Source: Chinchilla lanigera (Eukaryota; Chordata; Mammalia; Rodentia; Chinchillidae). From it: DNA of 64,000 nt. Position numbers and translations under genes: made by a program. The notes under the pieces are model-generated. The model made no database searches and was not told the DNA's origin. It was given only the letters and a program-made list of their open reading frames with translations. This document shows, piece after piece, positions 33,396-45,008 of the stretch; the stretch's first letter is position 1, and every line of letters starts with the position of its first letter. The stretch covers positions 12,919,626 to 12,983,625 of the forward strand of contig NW_004955446.1 of NCBI RefSeq assembly GCF_000276665.1, given 5' to 3'.

Positions 33396-33999
33396 ACTTT
33401 GTCTCCTGATATTTAAGTCTGAAGACTAGCATCCAAGGATGGTATAGAGATTCTGCCATTTCCTGAGGGGCCCATGTGATTTTGTTTTTCTGTTTTTCTA
33501 TCCTGGGTATGGCTTACAACCTCAGGGTCTCCTCTTTTTCCAAGGTGGTAGCTGCCACATGTCTGTCATAATCAACACAGAAAGAAGTACCAGTGACAAA
33601 GTAGTGCATGGTTGACTCAGCCCCTTCAAATGGAACGTCATAAGGAGCTCACCAAGTAATTGTCACTTATATTTCACTGGCCAAAACTTAAGTCATTTAT
33701 CTAAAGGAAGGATTGAAATGTGTTATTTCCAGTTGAGGGTGTACTGCTGATCACACAGAATTGAAGTTGACTTATTAAAGGACAAAGGGAGTATGGATAC
33801 TAGGTAGACATTAGTAATCTGTACTGGGACTCAAATGAGATCATTATGGATCCCCTATTAGTCACCCATAGCTTTAACCTCTCTACCATTCCCGAGGAAT
33901 AAACAGTTACCTTACTAAGGTATACATGAAAAATCAACTATTTTTGCAGTAAGTCAGCTCCCTGACTTCCCTTCTTGTCTGAAGACTCTAAGACTTAGA

Positions 34000-34437
34000 T
34001 ATGGCTTATATCTAGATATTCTCCCCAAAGCCTCACATGCTCATAGGTGGGGCTTTTAGGAGGTGACTGGGCCTAAGGTGTGTGAATATTGATTAATGGT
34101 GTGTGACAACTAAATTAGCTCACTGATTGGTTTAATATAGTTTTGGGTGTGGATAATGGGAAGGCTCACCCTGAGCATGGGTGGCACCAACCAATAGGCT
34201 TGCAGCCTGATGGAATAAAAGGGAAAGGGAGGTTTACTACTATTGCTTTGCTGCTTTCTGCCAGCCTTGCCGCAGACTGGTTCTCCTCTGCCATACCCAT
34301 CTGTCGTGTGGTCCTGTCTTGGAGCAAGGCAACTATGGGCTGAAACATCTACAAACTGTGAGCTAAAATAAACCCTTCCTCCTTTAACTTTGGGTATCAG
34401 GTATTTTGCTTATCAATGAGAAAAAGCAATTAAGACA
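34000..34437 (+). mobile_element. Solo LTR, ERVL-MaLR type (longest copy)
   Basis: TATGGCTTATATCTAGATAT, CCTCACATGCTCATAGGTGG, GGCTTTTAGGAGGTGACTGG, GAGCTAAAATAAACCCTTCC, CAGGTATTTTGCTTATCAAT, AATTAAGACA. The same 5' half is seen in the LTR entering the right edge of the window (63409). Confidence 0.8.
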
Positions 34438-35152
34438 AACTCAAAGAATGATAAAGGGAACCAGCTTTGCATACCATATTATGTCTTCTATGAATGATAC
34501 TAATATTCAGTGCTTAGTTTGGTTCAGGCTTTATTTGCATCTGTGGGCTCTCAGATATCAGGGAAACACTGTTAATATCAGGGTTACATCTGACATCAGC
34601 CAAGATCCTGGCTCAAAAATACAATTTATTGTCCCTGAAGTTATGGCTTATAAGTAAGGGAGTGAGTTCAAAAAGGATGTGCTATCTTCCTTGTTCGAGG
34701 CCAATTAGCTCATTCCTTGAGTATCAGTGGAGTCACACAAAATGAAGAAACAATCCCAGTGCATTGATCTCAGACCAAACAATCACATTATTTTCCTGAA
34801 TCTTTGCCCAAGATTTCCAGGGAAGAGGCAGAGCTAATAAACAATGCATGCTCCTAAAAGACAGGCTTCTGAAAATGTAAATGATGACACCTGTTTGTGC
34901 TCATGGGCAATGACAGAGAACACAGGTAGGATGCTGTCCAAGGCAATCTCCCTGTGCTCTGAGTCATGAGGTGGAAAAACGGCATCATGCAAATCAGAAA
35001 AAATAGGAAAGTCTTCTGTTCCCCTTCTTTTCTCTGCTTATCTCCAAGAATTTATTTCTCCAAAATAAATATCTGAAATAACAAAAACAACTGATGCATA
35101 GCCAATAGACACAGTATATTCAACTGTCACTACTAGGACTTTATTCTTTGAG

Positions 35153-35291
35153 AATAATTTACATAAGTTGACCATAAGTAACCTTTTCAAAAACATGTAC
35201 TAACTTCCCATGACTAATATAACCATTATAAATGGAAAACATATATTAATAAAATAAAAATAAAAAAGAAAATAATTTACATAAATTAACC
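35153..35291 (+). mobile_element. Possible short A-tailed retro-insert with 21-bp TSD
   Basis: AATAATTTACATAAGTTGACC (35153-35173) recurs as AATAATTTACATAAATTAACC (35271-35291), 19 of 21 bases identical. The 97 bp between end in an A-rich tail (AATAAAATAAAAATAAAAAA). Its body could be a severely truncated L1 3' end. Confidence 0.45.
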
Positions 35292-35418
35292 GTATGAATT
35301 CAACCACCAGATTTTGGTGGGGGAGGAGGGTAATCCATAAATTTGTACATGACCCAAGCATTGCTATGAATGGAATAAGTGCTTTTCACATATATTTATT
35401 TCTATATTTCATATCCCA

Positions 35419-35455
35419 TATATATATATATGTATAGAGAGAGAGAGAGAGAGAG
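35419..35455. repeat. (TA)n followed by (GA)n microsatellite
   Basis: ATATATATATATATGTATAG followed by about ten GA units. Confidence 0.92.
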
Positions 35456-38032
35456 TTCTGATTAATTAAATGCAAATTTACTTCAAAATGCCATTAAATT
35501 TTTTGTTAAAATGTATTGTGGCAAAAAGCAACCACTGGTTACTAAAAATAAAATGATCATTATGCAAAGGTATGAAGAACTCTGAATATTGAAAAGCAGT
35601 CCTTGTATTTGTATATAAGTGGTCTCTCTGCCCTATAGTATCAGGACACTCTATCTACAAATCTATATTGGGCTATGTCTATGGAGTTGGACTGAACACT
35701 TGATCTTTTTGTCTGATTCCTCTCAAAGAATGTGGACCCTGGCATTTGTATCCATAAATTAGAAACAAAAAACTTAAGAGTTTGGAAATTGAAAGGAAGT
35801 TGATACTTGCCTTGCTTTGGCCCTATAGGCCCAATTTGTAGAAAGGAATCACAGATGCTTCTTTCATTCATAAACTAGTTTCTGCGAGTGTATCATTTGG
35901 GCCGGAATTGTTCCAGATGCTTAGAGTGTAAGAGAGAAAATGCCTACACTTACAAAGTTTATAATCTTTGTTATGACTTGGTAGGTGAGAAAAAATGCTA
36001 ACCAAACTCTTCCCATGTGGTTTCACAGCTAAATCACTACCCCAGCTTTGGCAGTAAGATGAAATTTCTAGGATCAAAAATGTTTACAGATATCTGAGGA
36101 ATTCTGTTAACCCATTGCTAAATCTTAGCATGCTATCAGTTGCTGTTGTCTTTTTATTTCTCTCTCAGGAGACAGTAAACAAATTGCTAAAACCTAAAAT
36201 CACTGCGTATCTCACTCTCCCCACACCCTGCCAGAATGACTTCTGACTTCAAAAATATATTAATTTCAAAGACAATACTGATCTTTTTTGGAGGAGTTTC
36301 TATTTCTCAGGAACTTCAAACAGACCTTTTAAGATGTCCCAAAAAGTCCTAGGAAGAGGTTTATCAGAGTCATTCATAGAGTGGAGTGAATTGGAGCAAC
36401 CACCCTACACGCTAGTCCATGGAGACTTTTGGTACAGTTCCGAGAGGAGGGTAGATAATACAAACAGCTGGTTCTTGGGATGGGAAGCAGAATTAGAGGC
36501 TCAGATATGTACACATGACCTACTTGTTAAAGGAACATGAGCATCATCAACCATCTGGAATACACAGGAAGATAACAAAAAGCGCATAAAAATTTATTTT
36601 CCTTGCCTGTTCAGTGGTTTATTTCAATTTGAAACTGTTTTCAGTGCTCACCTGAAATCTCTGCTCCATCACTGAAGAATACAGCTACAGCTACCTCTAA
36701 CCTTTTCCTTCTTCCCCACTTTATTCAACAAATACTGATTGGAACAGGCCCAGGACTAGGCTACGGAGAAACAAAGCAGGCCTCTAAAGATACAGGATGC
36801 GGCACCTTCCCTCAGAAAATGTATGCTGTCTAGTTTCTCCTTTCCCCCGGCACATCTCCAGCTTTTGCTCTAGGGTTGCCCTTATTGGATATTTTAACAG
36901 ACTCTCCTCAGGATGAAGTTCCTAAGAGTGTCATGGAGGACTCTGCTGGCATTCTGAATATCTCTGCAGAAGTACCAGATGGTCTCTTTTTAAGCAGATC
37001 AGGTCTAAGAACATGTCCCTTTCCTGGGACATATTTGTCACCATGCTGGAGCTGGTAAGCAGAACTCCAATTACATTCAGCTCCTATTACCCTCTCGGTT
37101 GATTGCCTTCATGTGGGACACACAGGCTTAATGGGGTGGCCTTCACTTGACCGCCATTCTGCAGGATTTAGCCCAGGTTCGCACTGACTTAAGGGCTTCT
37201 GGGTCCAGCCTTAGTTTTGGGAGACAGTTCTCCATGTTCTCTTATTTTTGGGCCATTTTTTAAGCAGAACCACTGGTTGACTTTGCTCTAGACTATCTTT
37301 CCAAAGGTATTTGTACACCAAACTGGTTTGAAAATAAAGAAAATATCTCCCTCCATAGCAAAGGGCAAATCTGTTAATTGACCAGTCTAATAAATAAAAT
37401 ATCCTTTTTGGACAAAACTTAGCTGGTTGACTGGCAACTCATTACAAAATCATCATGTTCCTTAACCTTGGCATCCCTCTGCTATGCTACAAACCAACTG
37501 CATGCACTACAGCACCCTCTTGGCCTTTATGTCACCCCATGAGAAGTGGGGGGCAAGGAGGATCAAGGAGAATGTGAAGCTCATGCTGCCTGCTACACTG
37601 GGAGAGATAAAGTCGCTGTCTCTGACCCACGAATCCCACGTCTTTTACTGGCACGCATGAAACTGTGGCCAGGTAATTTGTTACTTTGTAGGAAGGGCAA
37701 AATCTCAATGTTTTCATAGCTCATGACACCTGGTGAGCTAGAAGCTAGGCTTCCACTGCTGTGTCATCAGCAGCAGCATATGCCCCATTAACGTCTTCCA
37801 TTTTTTACCATAGGACCCATACAGATCCAATGTGGAGACATGGTTGGTCTTTTAACATAAAGTTGCCTTCTTTGATCTTGCAAGAAGCTTCTGGTTTTGT
37901 AGCTATAAGGCAAGCAGACACCCAGCATTTTGGAAGTGAGCATGTGAGACAATATTTCTAATTTAGCAAGAAACTGGGGTATGGCTGCTCTTGGTAGAGA
38001 CATTAGGCAATGCTCCCTGCAGAGTGACCATT

Positions 38033-38056
38033 ACACACACACACACACACACACAC
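38033..38056. repeat. (CA)n microsatellite
   Basis: About twelve uninterrupted CA units. Confidence 0.95.
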
Positions 38057-38499
38057 TTCCCAGCATCTGTGAACCTACAAAGTGCAAAGGAGCCAATAAG
38101 TCCACAGCAAAAGAAGGTGCAACAACACGTCCTCTTCCATGTGTTTCTGTATTTTCCTTGTCACCTACAGAACACTCTTTTCCTGGAATAAAAATCTTTG
38201 TTGCCCTAAGGGAAATGAAAACTGTATAAAGGTCTTTGAAAGCTTCTGCAGGGCACCCTTAAAACAGAGGTGTGTGGTACCTGTAAGGTGGTCTGCTCGG
38301 TGGGTACCTAAGGTCGTGGGGAGACAGCCCCAGCCCAGCCCTACAACCTTCTTGCCACCACCTCTCCTTTGCAGGCTAGTTCTGACACTGCCTCCCTGTG
38401 TAGAACATGGAGATACTCCAGAGGCCAAGGCACCAAATGAGGCATTTCACACATAGTATCCCACATGATTTGTAGATTACAGGACATAGCCATATGTGG

Positions 38500-38856
38500 T
38501 GTTACAGTTTAGACCTAGAATGTACTCCCCCAAACTCTCAGAGAAGGGCTTTCAGAAAGTGATTGGATCACAGGGGAGCTATACTCGTCAGTGGTCAGGA
38601 CATTTAGGTGACTGGGGGCGGGAGGGTGTGGCTGGGAAGGATGCATCTCCCTCCCTGGCTCCTCTCCTCTCTCTCTGCTTCCTGCTGTCGTGACCTGAGC
38701 AGCCTTCCTCTGCTGGACTCTTCCACCGGCCATTCCTGCCTTGGAGCCAGCCAACCATGGCCTGGAACCTCTAAAAACTATGAACCAAAAGGAACCTCTT
38801 TTCCTTTAAATTGTGTCTGGTATTGTGTCTCAGCAACAAAGAAAGTGTCTAAGACA
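38500..38856 (+). mobile_element. Solo LTR, ERVL-MaLR type
   Basis: TGTTACAGTTTAGACCTAGA, GGGCTTTCAGAAAGTGATTG, CTCCTCTCCTCTCTCTCTGC, CAAAAGGAACCTCTTTTCCT, GTGTCTCAGCAACAAAG, GTCTAAGACA. The AATAAA of related copies is altered here. TG...CA ends are present; no TSD is seen. Confidence 0.75.
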
Positions 38857-38859
38857 ATA

Positions 38860-40190
38860 GAGCATTTCCAAAATGCTGCTTTGACACAAGTTTGGTAAGA
38901 CCAACGGGTCCTGTCTCAACTGCCATGCCACTCTTTTATGTCTCCTCAATTACTGATTTTGTTGAAACCTTGTCATGTGTAATTGTTATTATATTTTCCA
39001 TCTCTTGTTTTCTTCTCCCTCTCCCTGAGCCTAGGTCACCCCAACCTGACCCCACTGCATTCCTTACTGTTGATATTAACCAGAAAAATCTTTATTCTTA
39101 GCAAATTTCTTTTAATAAAATGGACAGTAACAATATCTCTGAAAGTTAATTCTTATGACCCCAAGGTACATTTGATTACAATGAATTCTGATATCAACAC
39201 TTTTTGGAAATGGGCAAGAGGCTGACAGATAACATTTCATTTCTGAATAATTCATAAGAAAATTATGAGACTGTTCACAGATATTTGAAAGTAGTTCTGT
39301 CTCTGTGTTCCTTTCCAAGCCTTGAAAGTCTCAGAATTTCTCTCTAAATTGGTGCATCATCCGTTTACATGGACATTCCATTTAGTAATAATCTGTAATT
39401 TTTTCCCTTTCTTTGGTGCAATCCTAAGAATAGGAACTGTGATTGGGAAGGCAGGAACATTTGGGGCAAAAACACAGGAGAGGATGAGAAAAGGCACAGA
39501 GTGGCTATGGCTGAAGTATGAAGAAATGAACATGTTTTCTCGGACATTTTGTACTAGTGCTATGAAAAAACAAAATAGATGAAATGTTTCTGTTATGTAT
39601 ATGACCAAGATTTTTTTCACCAGGAATATTACTACTTGATTTTTCTCCTCATAACAACATGTTGGGAGTCAAAACTGATGCACCAAGAATACCTCGTCAA
39701 AGTGCCTGGCGCTTAATTATTTGACAGACAAGTATTGCCACACTATGAAAGTGAAACAGTGAAGCGAGTGGGCTGAGAAGCTTTCAACCTGGTTCAGCCT
39801 TGCATCTGAGTGTGGCTGCTGGGATAGAGGAGAAGAGCTGCCCCTGCTCTGGCCATGCTGGAAGCTTCAGAAGCAGAGGAGGGCTACAGCCAGCCACCCG
39901 GTGACAGCCATCAGGGAGAGCGCCAAGAGGATGGAAACGCCTAGCTAAGCTTGCTCCAAAGCTGGCTTCTGCTTCAGTCAGTCAGCGATGGAAGTACTCA
40001 GTGTTCCCACCATCTCCACCTCTGCCCACATCCTTAGTAGAAAGCTGGTACATTACAGCATTCATTCCTGTGGGCACCCGGGACCCCTCAGGTCTCCCTC
40101 ACACATCGTGCTCCCTTGAGCAGTATCATTAGGACTGGAGACATAATTTTAGATAAAAATGTGGGAGGCAATGTTCAAATATTAAGAATT
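38860..40190. other. Unique-looking sequence, no gene
   Basis: No repeat family or exon recognised. Frames 39322-39582 and 39357-39620 overlap on opposite strands without domains. Confidence 0.4.
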
Positions 40191-40195
40191 TAAAA

Positions 40196-40415
40196 GGTGG
40201 TATGGTAGTGCAAGCTCTGTAATCCCACCTGGTTGGGAGGCTGAGGCAGCAGGATCTCAAGTTCAAGGCCAGCCCAGGCAATTTAGCAAGAGCTTGTCTT
40301 GAAACAAAAATAAATGAATAAATAAATAAAGCTGGAGCTGTCAGTCAGTGGCAGAGCACTTGCCTAGCATACATGAGTCCTGGGTCTAATCACTGAAGAT
40401 AAATAATAATAATAA
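40196..40415 (+). mobile_element. B1-ID composite SINE
   Basis: B1 part: GGTGGTATGGTAGTGCAAGC, TGGGAGGCTGAGGCAGCAGG, GGCCAGCCCAGGCAATTTAG. (AATA)n linker. ID part: GCTGGAGCTGTCAGTCAGTG, GAGCACTTGCCTAGCATACA. Tail (AAT)n. Confidence 0.8.
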
Positions 40416-41646
40416 TAGTAATTTTAAGAGGACAACAGCAGAGCATTAAATCAAGTGTGAGACCCTCTGGACCCCGTCCATAAGCTCATGAAGTCAGGTG
40501 CGTCTGCCCTAGCTTGGTCAGTGCCCTGGAGGTAGACATGACTACTACGAAAACACATCTGTTCGGAGCTGGGAGAAGCAGGGCTGAGCAAGAGAAGTTG
40601 AACTTTGATGGAGTAGTAGCAGAGACCTCAGTGGACTCCACGATGACCTCACAGCTGAGGGTGAACCCACAGAGGCCAGGGCTGGATGCTTCTAAACCAA
40701 CACATTGGGGATCCGGAAGTCACTGGATGCAGGCAGCCCTGGGGAGAGGGCATGGCCTGGAGTAAGGTGGTTCTCTTTGTGCAAGGGCTGTTCTCAGGGT
40801 GATCCAGCCCAGCACTTCAGCCACCAATACTCCAGTGGCTGAGGACACAAGTGCCTTATCCCGAAAGGACATCTGAGCTGAGCAACTCAGTACCCGCTCT
40901 GCATCCCACCCCATCCACTGATGGCAGCGTTTTCCATTCCTGAAATAGGTGTGGCAGTTAAATAGTTGTTTTATTTCAGTATACTAGAAATGTACTGAAA
41001 TGCAGTTCCCAATAGACTGACCTATTGGGACTGCATAACAAGGTCACTTCGATAAAACAAAAGCAAATAGCAAGGAAAAACAATACCAGGAAGAGTGCCA
41101 GAAACTGTGGGCCCACTCCCCAAGTCTGGAGCAGGAAAGATGGAGTTTTCAGAGACCCTAGCAGGTGCTATAGGAACTTAGTAACTTTTCTTGTGTTTTT
41201 ACTATTTGTATTTTTAAAAAATTTTCCTTTTTTGCAACATGTTTTCAAAATTAAATCTCCTAAAGACTCAGAAGAAAAGACAAAGGACTAATTTCTTGTT
41301 TTTGGGGGGCTCAACATAAATAAGGGATAGCATGCCCTCCAGGCCAGGCAGAAAAGTGGCAGGTAGAGAGGGCCCAAGAGCACAGTAAAAATGGAGCATA
41401 GACCCTTCTTGCCCAACCGTGGAGGTGTCAGGCATTCAAGCCCCGTGGACTTCTGTCTTGTCGTAATTAATGAACTATGCCTGGCCTGCAGGGGCTTAAA
41501 GCATTTATTTTATATTTCTAATGCTGAGATTTCTGAGACAATAGAAATAAAAGTCTTATACTTAATAAGGATGGTATTATATTATTATGCTAATAATTAA
41601 GATTTAAGATTATGAGAAGCACACCTTTGGCAATATTAGCACAAGT

Positions 41647-41831
41647 TTGTTTTTGAGGGTTTTTTTGTTTGTTTGGTTGGTTTTGGGGGTTTTTTTAGGC
41701 AGGATTTCACTATGCAGTACAGGATGACCTTGAACTCACTGTATCCCCAAGCTGGCCTGGAAGTCACAACAATCCTCCTGCCTCAGCTCCCTGAGTGCTG
41801 GGATTACAGGCTTGCACCACCATGCCCAGCC
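41647..41831 (-). mobile_element. B1 SINE, minus strand
   Basis: T/G-rich tail complement, then TTAGGCAGGATTTCACTATG, CCCCAAGCTGGCCTGGAAG, CCTCCTGCCTCAGCTCCCTG, GGATTACAGGCTTGCACCAC. Flanks AGCACAAGT (41638-41646) and AACACAAGT (41832-41840) form a 9-bp TSD with one mismatch. Confidence 0.88.
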
Positions 41832-42181
41832 AACACAAGTAATTTTTGAGACTCAAGCAAAAACATAACCCATGTTTATCTATTAGTAAGGAAGAAAAAG
41901 ATGTTCTGGAAGTTAGATATTAATCAGTATAAAATTATTTTTTGCCACTTTAAAATTTCAAAATTTAAAGTTCAGTAACTTGTGGTTCTATCTGTAACAA
42001 AAAGTTTACATTTTGTAAGGTCAATTAGTAGATTCCTAGTGTACTGAAATAAAACATTCATTATTCTAAATATGCTTATTGTTAGGAATAAGAGGCTTAA
42101 TTGTTAATACAATATTCATAAATGGAATATATGAATTTAAAATGTATATTTTTCAAGTTTAGAGTGCATTTTAAAATTTCA

Positions 42182-42248
42182 TTTTAATTAGCAATAATCG
42201 AGCCTCGGATAAACCTCACCGGCTATGATACTGCCACTGCGCAAAGCT
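42182..42248 (-). pseudogene. U4 snRNA retropseudogene, 3'-truncated, with 13-bp TSD
   Basis: From 42248 on the minus strand the sequence follows U4 snRNA from its first base: AGCTTTGCGCAGTGGCAGTA, then GTGAGGTTTATCCGAGGC and GATTATTGCTAATT. There are four or so substitutions over about 66 nt. The match stops after the 5' stem-loop. The 3' stem-loops and Sm site are absent, so it cannot function. Exact direct repeats ATTTCATTTTAAT lie at 42176-42188 and 42253-42265. There is no poly(A) tail. This fits the known class of 3'-truncated, directly repeated snRNA pseudogenes made by L1 machinery. Confidence 0.93.
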
Positions 42249-42529
42249 TTTCATTTCATTTTAATATCGAGTTTTATTCCCTCACATTATGACAATGTTT
42301 GCGGGTTTTCTGTGTATAAGAGAAAAGGTAAATTCTTGGAAATGGTTTCACTTTCTAGGGACCAGGGTCTAACCTGTCACGGGCTCCTACCTCCTGAGAA
42401 AAAGGCAAAGGGGCACTTACCTAAGAGCCTTTAGGCACTTCCTCCCTTCCGGAGCTTGTCCGCTACCTCGGAAGCCTTAACTTCTCCAGCACAAACGAGA
42501 CCCCCACCACCTTCTACCAGCACAACTGA

Positions 42530-42935
42530 GCAGGAAATTGGAGCAGTGCCAACCCCTGGGCGAGTGGGTGAGACCTGTCAATCACAGAGATCCAGGACAC
42601 GGTGCAGAAAAATAGTTCCAAGTCTTGCACGTGGGGCCAATCAGAAAATGCTATCTTCAGTTCTTCTGGAGCAAGATCAAGCAGGTCTTTGATAAGATGG
42701 CCTGAGGAACGGGGACTGCAAAAGAGAGCCTCCCTTAACCTCTCGGCCACAATGCCGCCCTGCAGAGCGAGCTTCTTTCTTTTGCTACCGTAATAAATGT
42801 AAAACATTGCTACCTTTTTCATTTGTTTTGTCCAGTTCTTTGTTCAGGACAACAACAGCCTGGAAAGAATCTCTAGAAAGAGCCCACAGCACCCCAGACG
42901 GAGGTACCAGAAACTTGACTCAACGATAGCTTACA
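42530..42935 (+). mobile_element. LTR-like repeat, copy A
   Basis: Shared with copy B (61635-62095): GAGATCCAGG/GAGATCCAAG, CTTGCACGTGGGGCC/CCTGCACGTGGGACA, TATCTTCAGTTCTTCT (exact in both), AAGCAGGTCTTTGAT, AAATGTAAAACATTGCTACC and CAGTTCTTTGTTCAGGAC. The late AATAAATG with a short tail resembles an LTR R-U5 region. There is no coding content. The family is unnamed here. Confidence 0.6.
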
Positions 42936-43727
42936 AGGAAGTTCAATAAATAAAATGCACGAAAAGAGAGGTATTCTGACTGGAGAAAGTGTGCGCATGT
43001 GTGTATGGGGGAGAATACCTTGAAATCTGTTTCGTACATGCCCCATTGGCTTCTAAGGACCTTCAAAGAACCCCTAAAACCACTGAGTATTGAAAATCCT
43101 TCCCCTAAATACTGCCTGCTTTGCACAGGGCTGTTGTCAAAGTCAAGATAAGATTATAGCCCTGGGAGCATAGCAGAAAGGATTCCAAGTACCAACAGAT
43201 ACCTCTCTTGTTTATAATACTTTGTACCTATCCGGACAAGAAATAAACAATAAAATGAGTATCTCCCAGCAAGAATAGCTCAGTAGAAGCAAAGTATATA
43301 AGTATGGCTTCTCCGTGCATTTGGCAAGGTACAGCCTCAGAAAATGTTTGTTGATTCTAAAAGAGCATGGCTTACGATTCCGGCACAGGTAGTTAATTGT
43401 ATGTTCAAGCCCCAGGGGAGCTCCTGGTAATTGAGATCTACTTCTAAAAAGTCTGCCAAAAGATCATCGGGAAAATGCTAAATGCATAGAAACAGGTAAT
43501 GTTTGTGGAGTGATTCTATCAGGCAGGCAAAGTTCAAGGTTTTAAGTGTTTGGGGAAGAGACCGAATGTCTGGAATTCCATTCAAGTCTTCCCTATGGCT
43601 ACTGCCCTCGTGGGCTGTGGAGCACAACTGCCCAGGTGTTTTACCCATGCCATTCACACCCCGAGGCAGGATTTCTATAACCATGATAAAGAACTCACTA
43701 GAGGACAGTTATTAAATTACACAAATG

Positions 43728-44053
43728 TCAGGCCTAGTGCCACAGGCCTGTAATCCCAGCACTCTGGGAGGATAGCTAGTTCAAGCTCAGCCTGGGCCAT
43801 TTAGCTGCTTAGAAAGACACTGTCTCAAAGTGTTTTTTTAAAAAGAGTGTGGGCTGGGGATGTAGCTTAGTCCAAAGGTCCTGGGTTCAAGATCCAGACC
43901 ACCAAAAAAAAAAAAAAAACAAAAAGAACCTAAAACAAAATGAAAAGCAATAAAAAAACAAATTCTCTGTCTCAAAATTTAAAAAATAAAATATGGCCTG
44001 GAGATGTAGCTCCGTGCAAAAGTCCTGGATTCAATCTCCAGTACTACCAAAAA
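43728..44053 (+). mobile_element. B1-ID-ID composite SINE
   Basis: B1 head (GGCCTGTAATCCCAGCACTC, CAGCCTGGGCCATTTAGCTG), first ID body (GGGCTGGGGATGTAGCTTAG) with a 16-A tail, then an A-rich spacer with CTCTGTCTCAAAATTTAAAA and a second ID body (GGCCTGGAGATGTAGCTCCG). The second CTCTGTCTCAAAA suggests two units joined in tandem. Confidence 0.75.
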
Positions 44054-44055
44054 AT

Positions 44056-44175
44056 GCAAATTCCTAGGTTCCTCCCTCAGATTCTGTCTGGAATGGGGAC
44101 CAGCAATTAGCCTTTTTTTTTTTTTTTTAAACCTAGCAAAACATATGATTCCAATATCAGAAAGAACTGCTCTAT
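44056..44175 (-). mobile_element. hAT-Charlie (MER20/MER5-like) remnant
   Basis: GCAAATTCCTAGGTTCCTCC, TCAGATTCTGTCTGGAATGG, GGACCAGCAATTAGCC, then ATGATTCCAATATCAGAAAG follow the complement of a MER20/MER5-type element, with an expanded T-run in the middle. Confidence 0.5.
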
Positions 44176-44249
44176 GTTTGAAAAGAATATTTCTTTGAGG
44201 CTTGGCTACACAGAAGGAATCTGTGTTTTCTTCTCACAGAAGCCTTGAC

Positions 44250-44560
44250 AAATCCCCTCATCCCTCCTCGGCATAGAGCAGGCCTCTCTGGCGGTTGGAG
44301 TCTGCAGCTTCCTGTGTGCGGCCCCACCCCTTTCTCACTGGCTTGGCTGGGCACCTAGAAAGGCCGTAGCACAGAGAGGCAGTCTGCAGCATCCCAGGCT
44401 CAGCCTTGCTCAGGCTGCGCGTGGGCCGGAGAGAGGGTGCGGCTTGACTATACCCAGCCCACCACACTGCCGGGACTCAGGCCTGGTTTCTGTCTTCCGC
44501 TGGTGCCAACAGCTCACTGTGGGCAGTCAAACCCTCCCCACTCCTTCAGAGGATGCCAGT
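44250..44560. other. GC-rich patch with scattered CpGs
   Basis: GGCGGTTGG, TGTGCGGCCCC, GGCCGTAGC, GGCTGCGCGTGGGCCGGAG, GTGCGGC and TGCCGGGAC stand out from the AT-rich surroundings. It is not a full CpG island. It could be a degraded island, an exon of a noncoding RNA, or a slowly mutating unique segment. Confidence 0.3.
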
Positions 44561-45008
44561 TAACTGCTAGACTTCCTTTGTTTGCCAGAGCTCTGTCTTG
44601 GCATCTCCGCCAAGGACATGTTTTGGCTGAATCCACTCGTCTGGCCTCTGCATATCTCTGGGAAGCTATTTTAAGAGAAATATGGTGCAGGAAGAAAAAG
44701 GGGAGGCAGAGCTCTTACCTGGATGAACACAAGACCTGCAAAGGAAAGAGGCTCTAGGGACCAGGTATTGACTGGATCAGTGACTGGATCAGTGACCCAA
44801 GACTGCCAGGGACTACTCCACCTTTGGCGAGATCAGACAGCCAGCAAGAGCAAGGACTTACCAGGCTTCTTGAAATCCCTGTTTAATTCTTTTCATGCAG
44901 CTGAAATAAGGGGGTGGGGCAATGTACAGTGTAATATGTTTTGCCTCTGTTTGGGCTGCAGGATGGTGCTGAAACTTAAGAGACCACAGCATTCACTGAC
45001 ATTGAATA

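Larger units (their letters stand above)
34440..38495. other. Repeat-poor unique sequence, no gene recognised
   Basis: About 4 kb without a recognised interspersed repeat except a possible short A-tailed insert (35174-35270) and simple repeats at 35419-35455 and 38033-38056. Open frames up to about 105 codons (38139-38456) show no domain. If any conserved noncoding element exists in the window, this stretch is a likely place, but I cannot test conservation. Confidence 0.4.
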
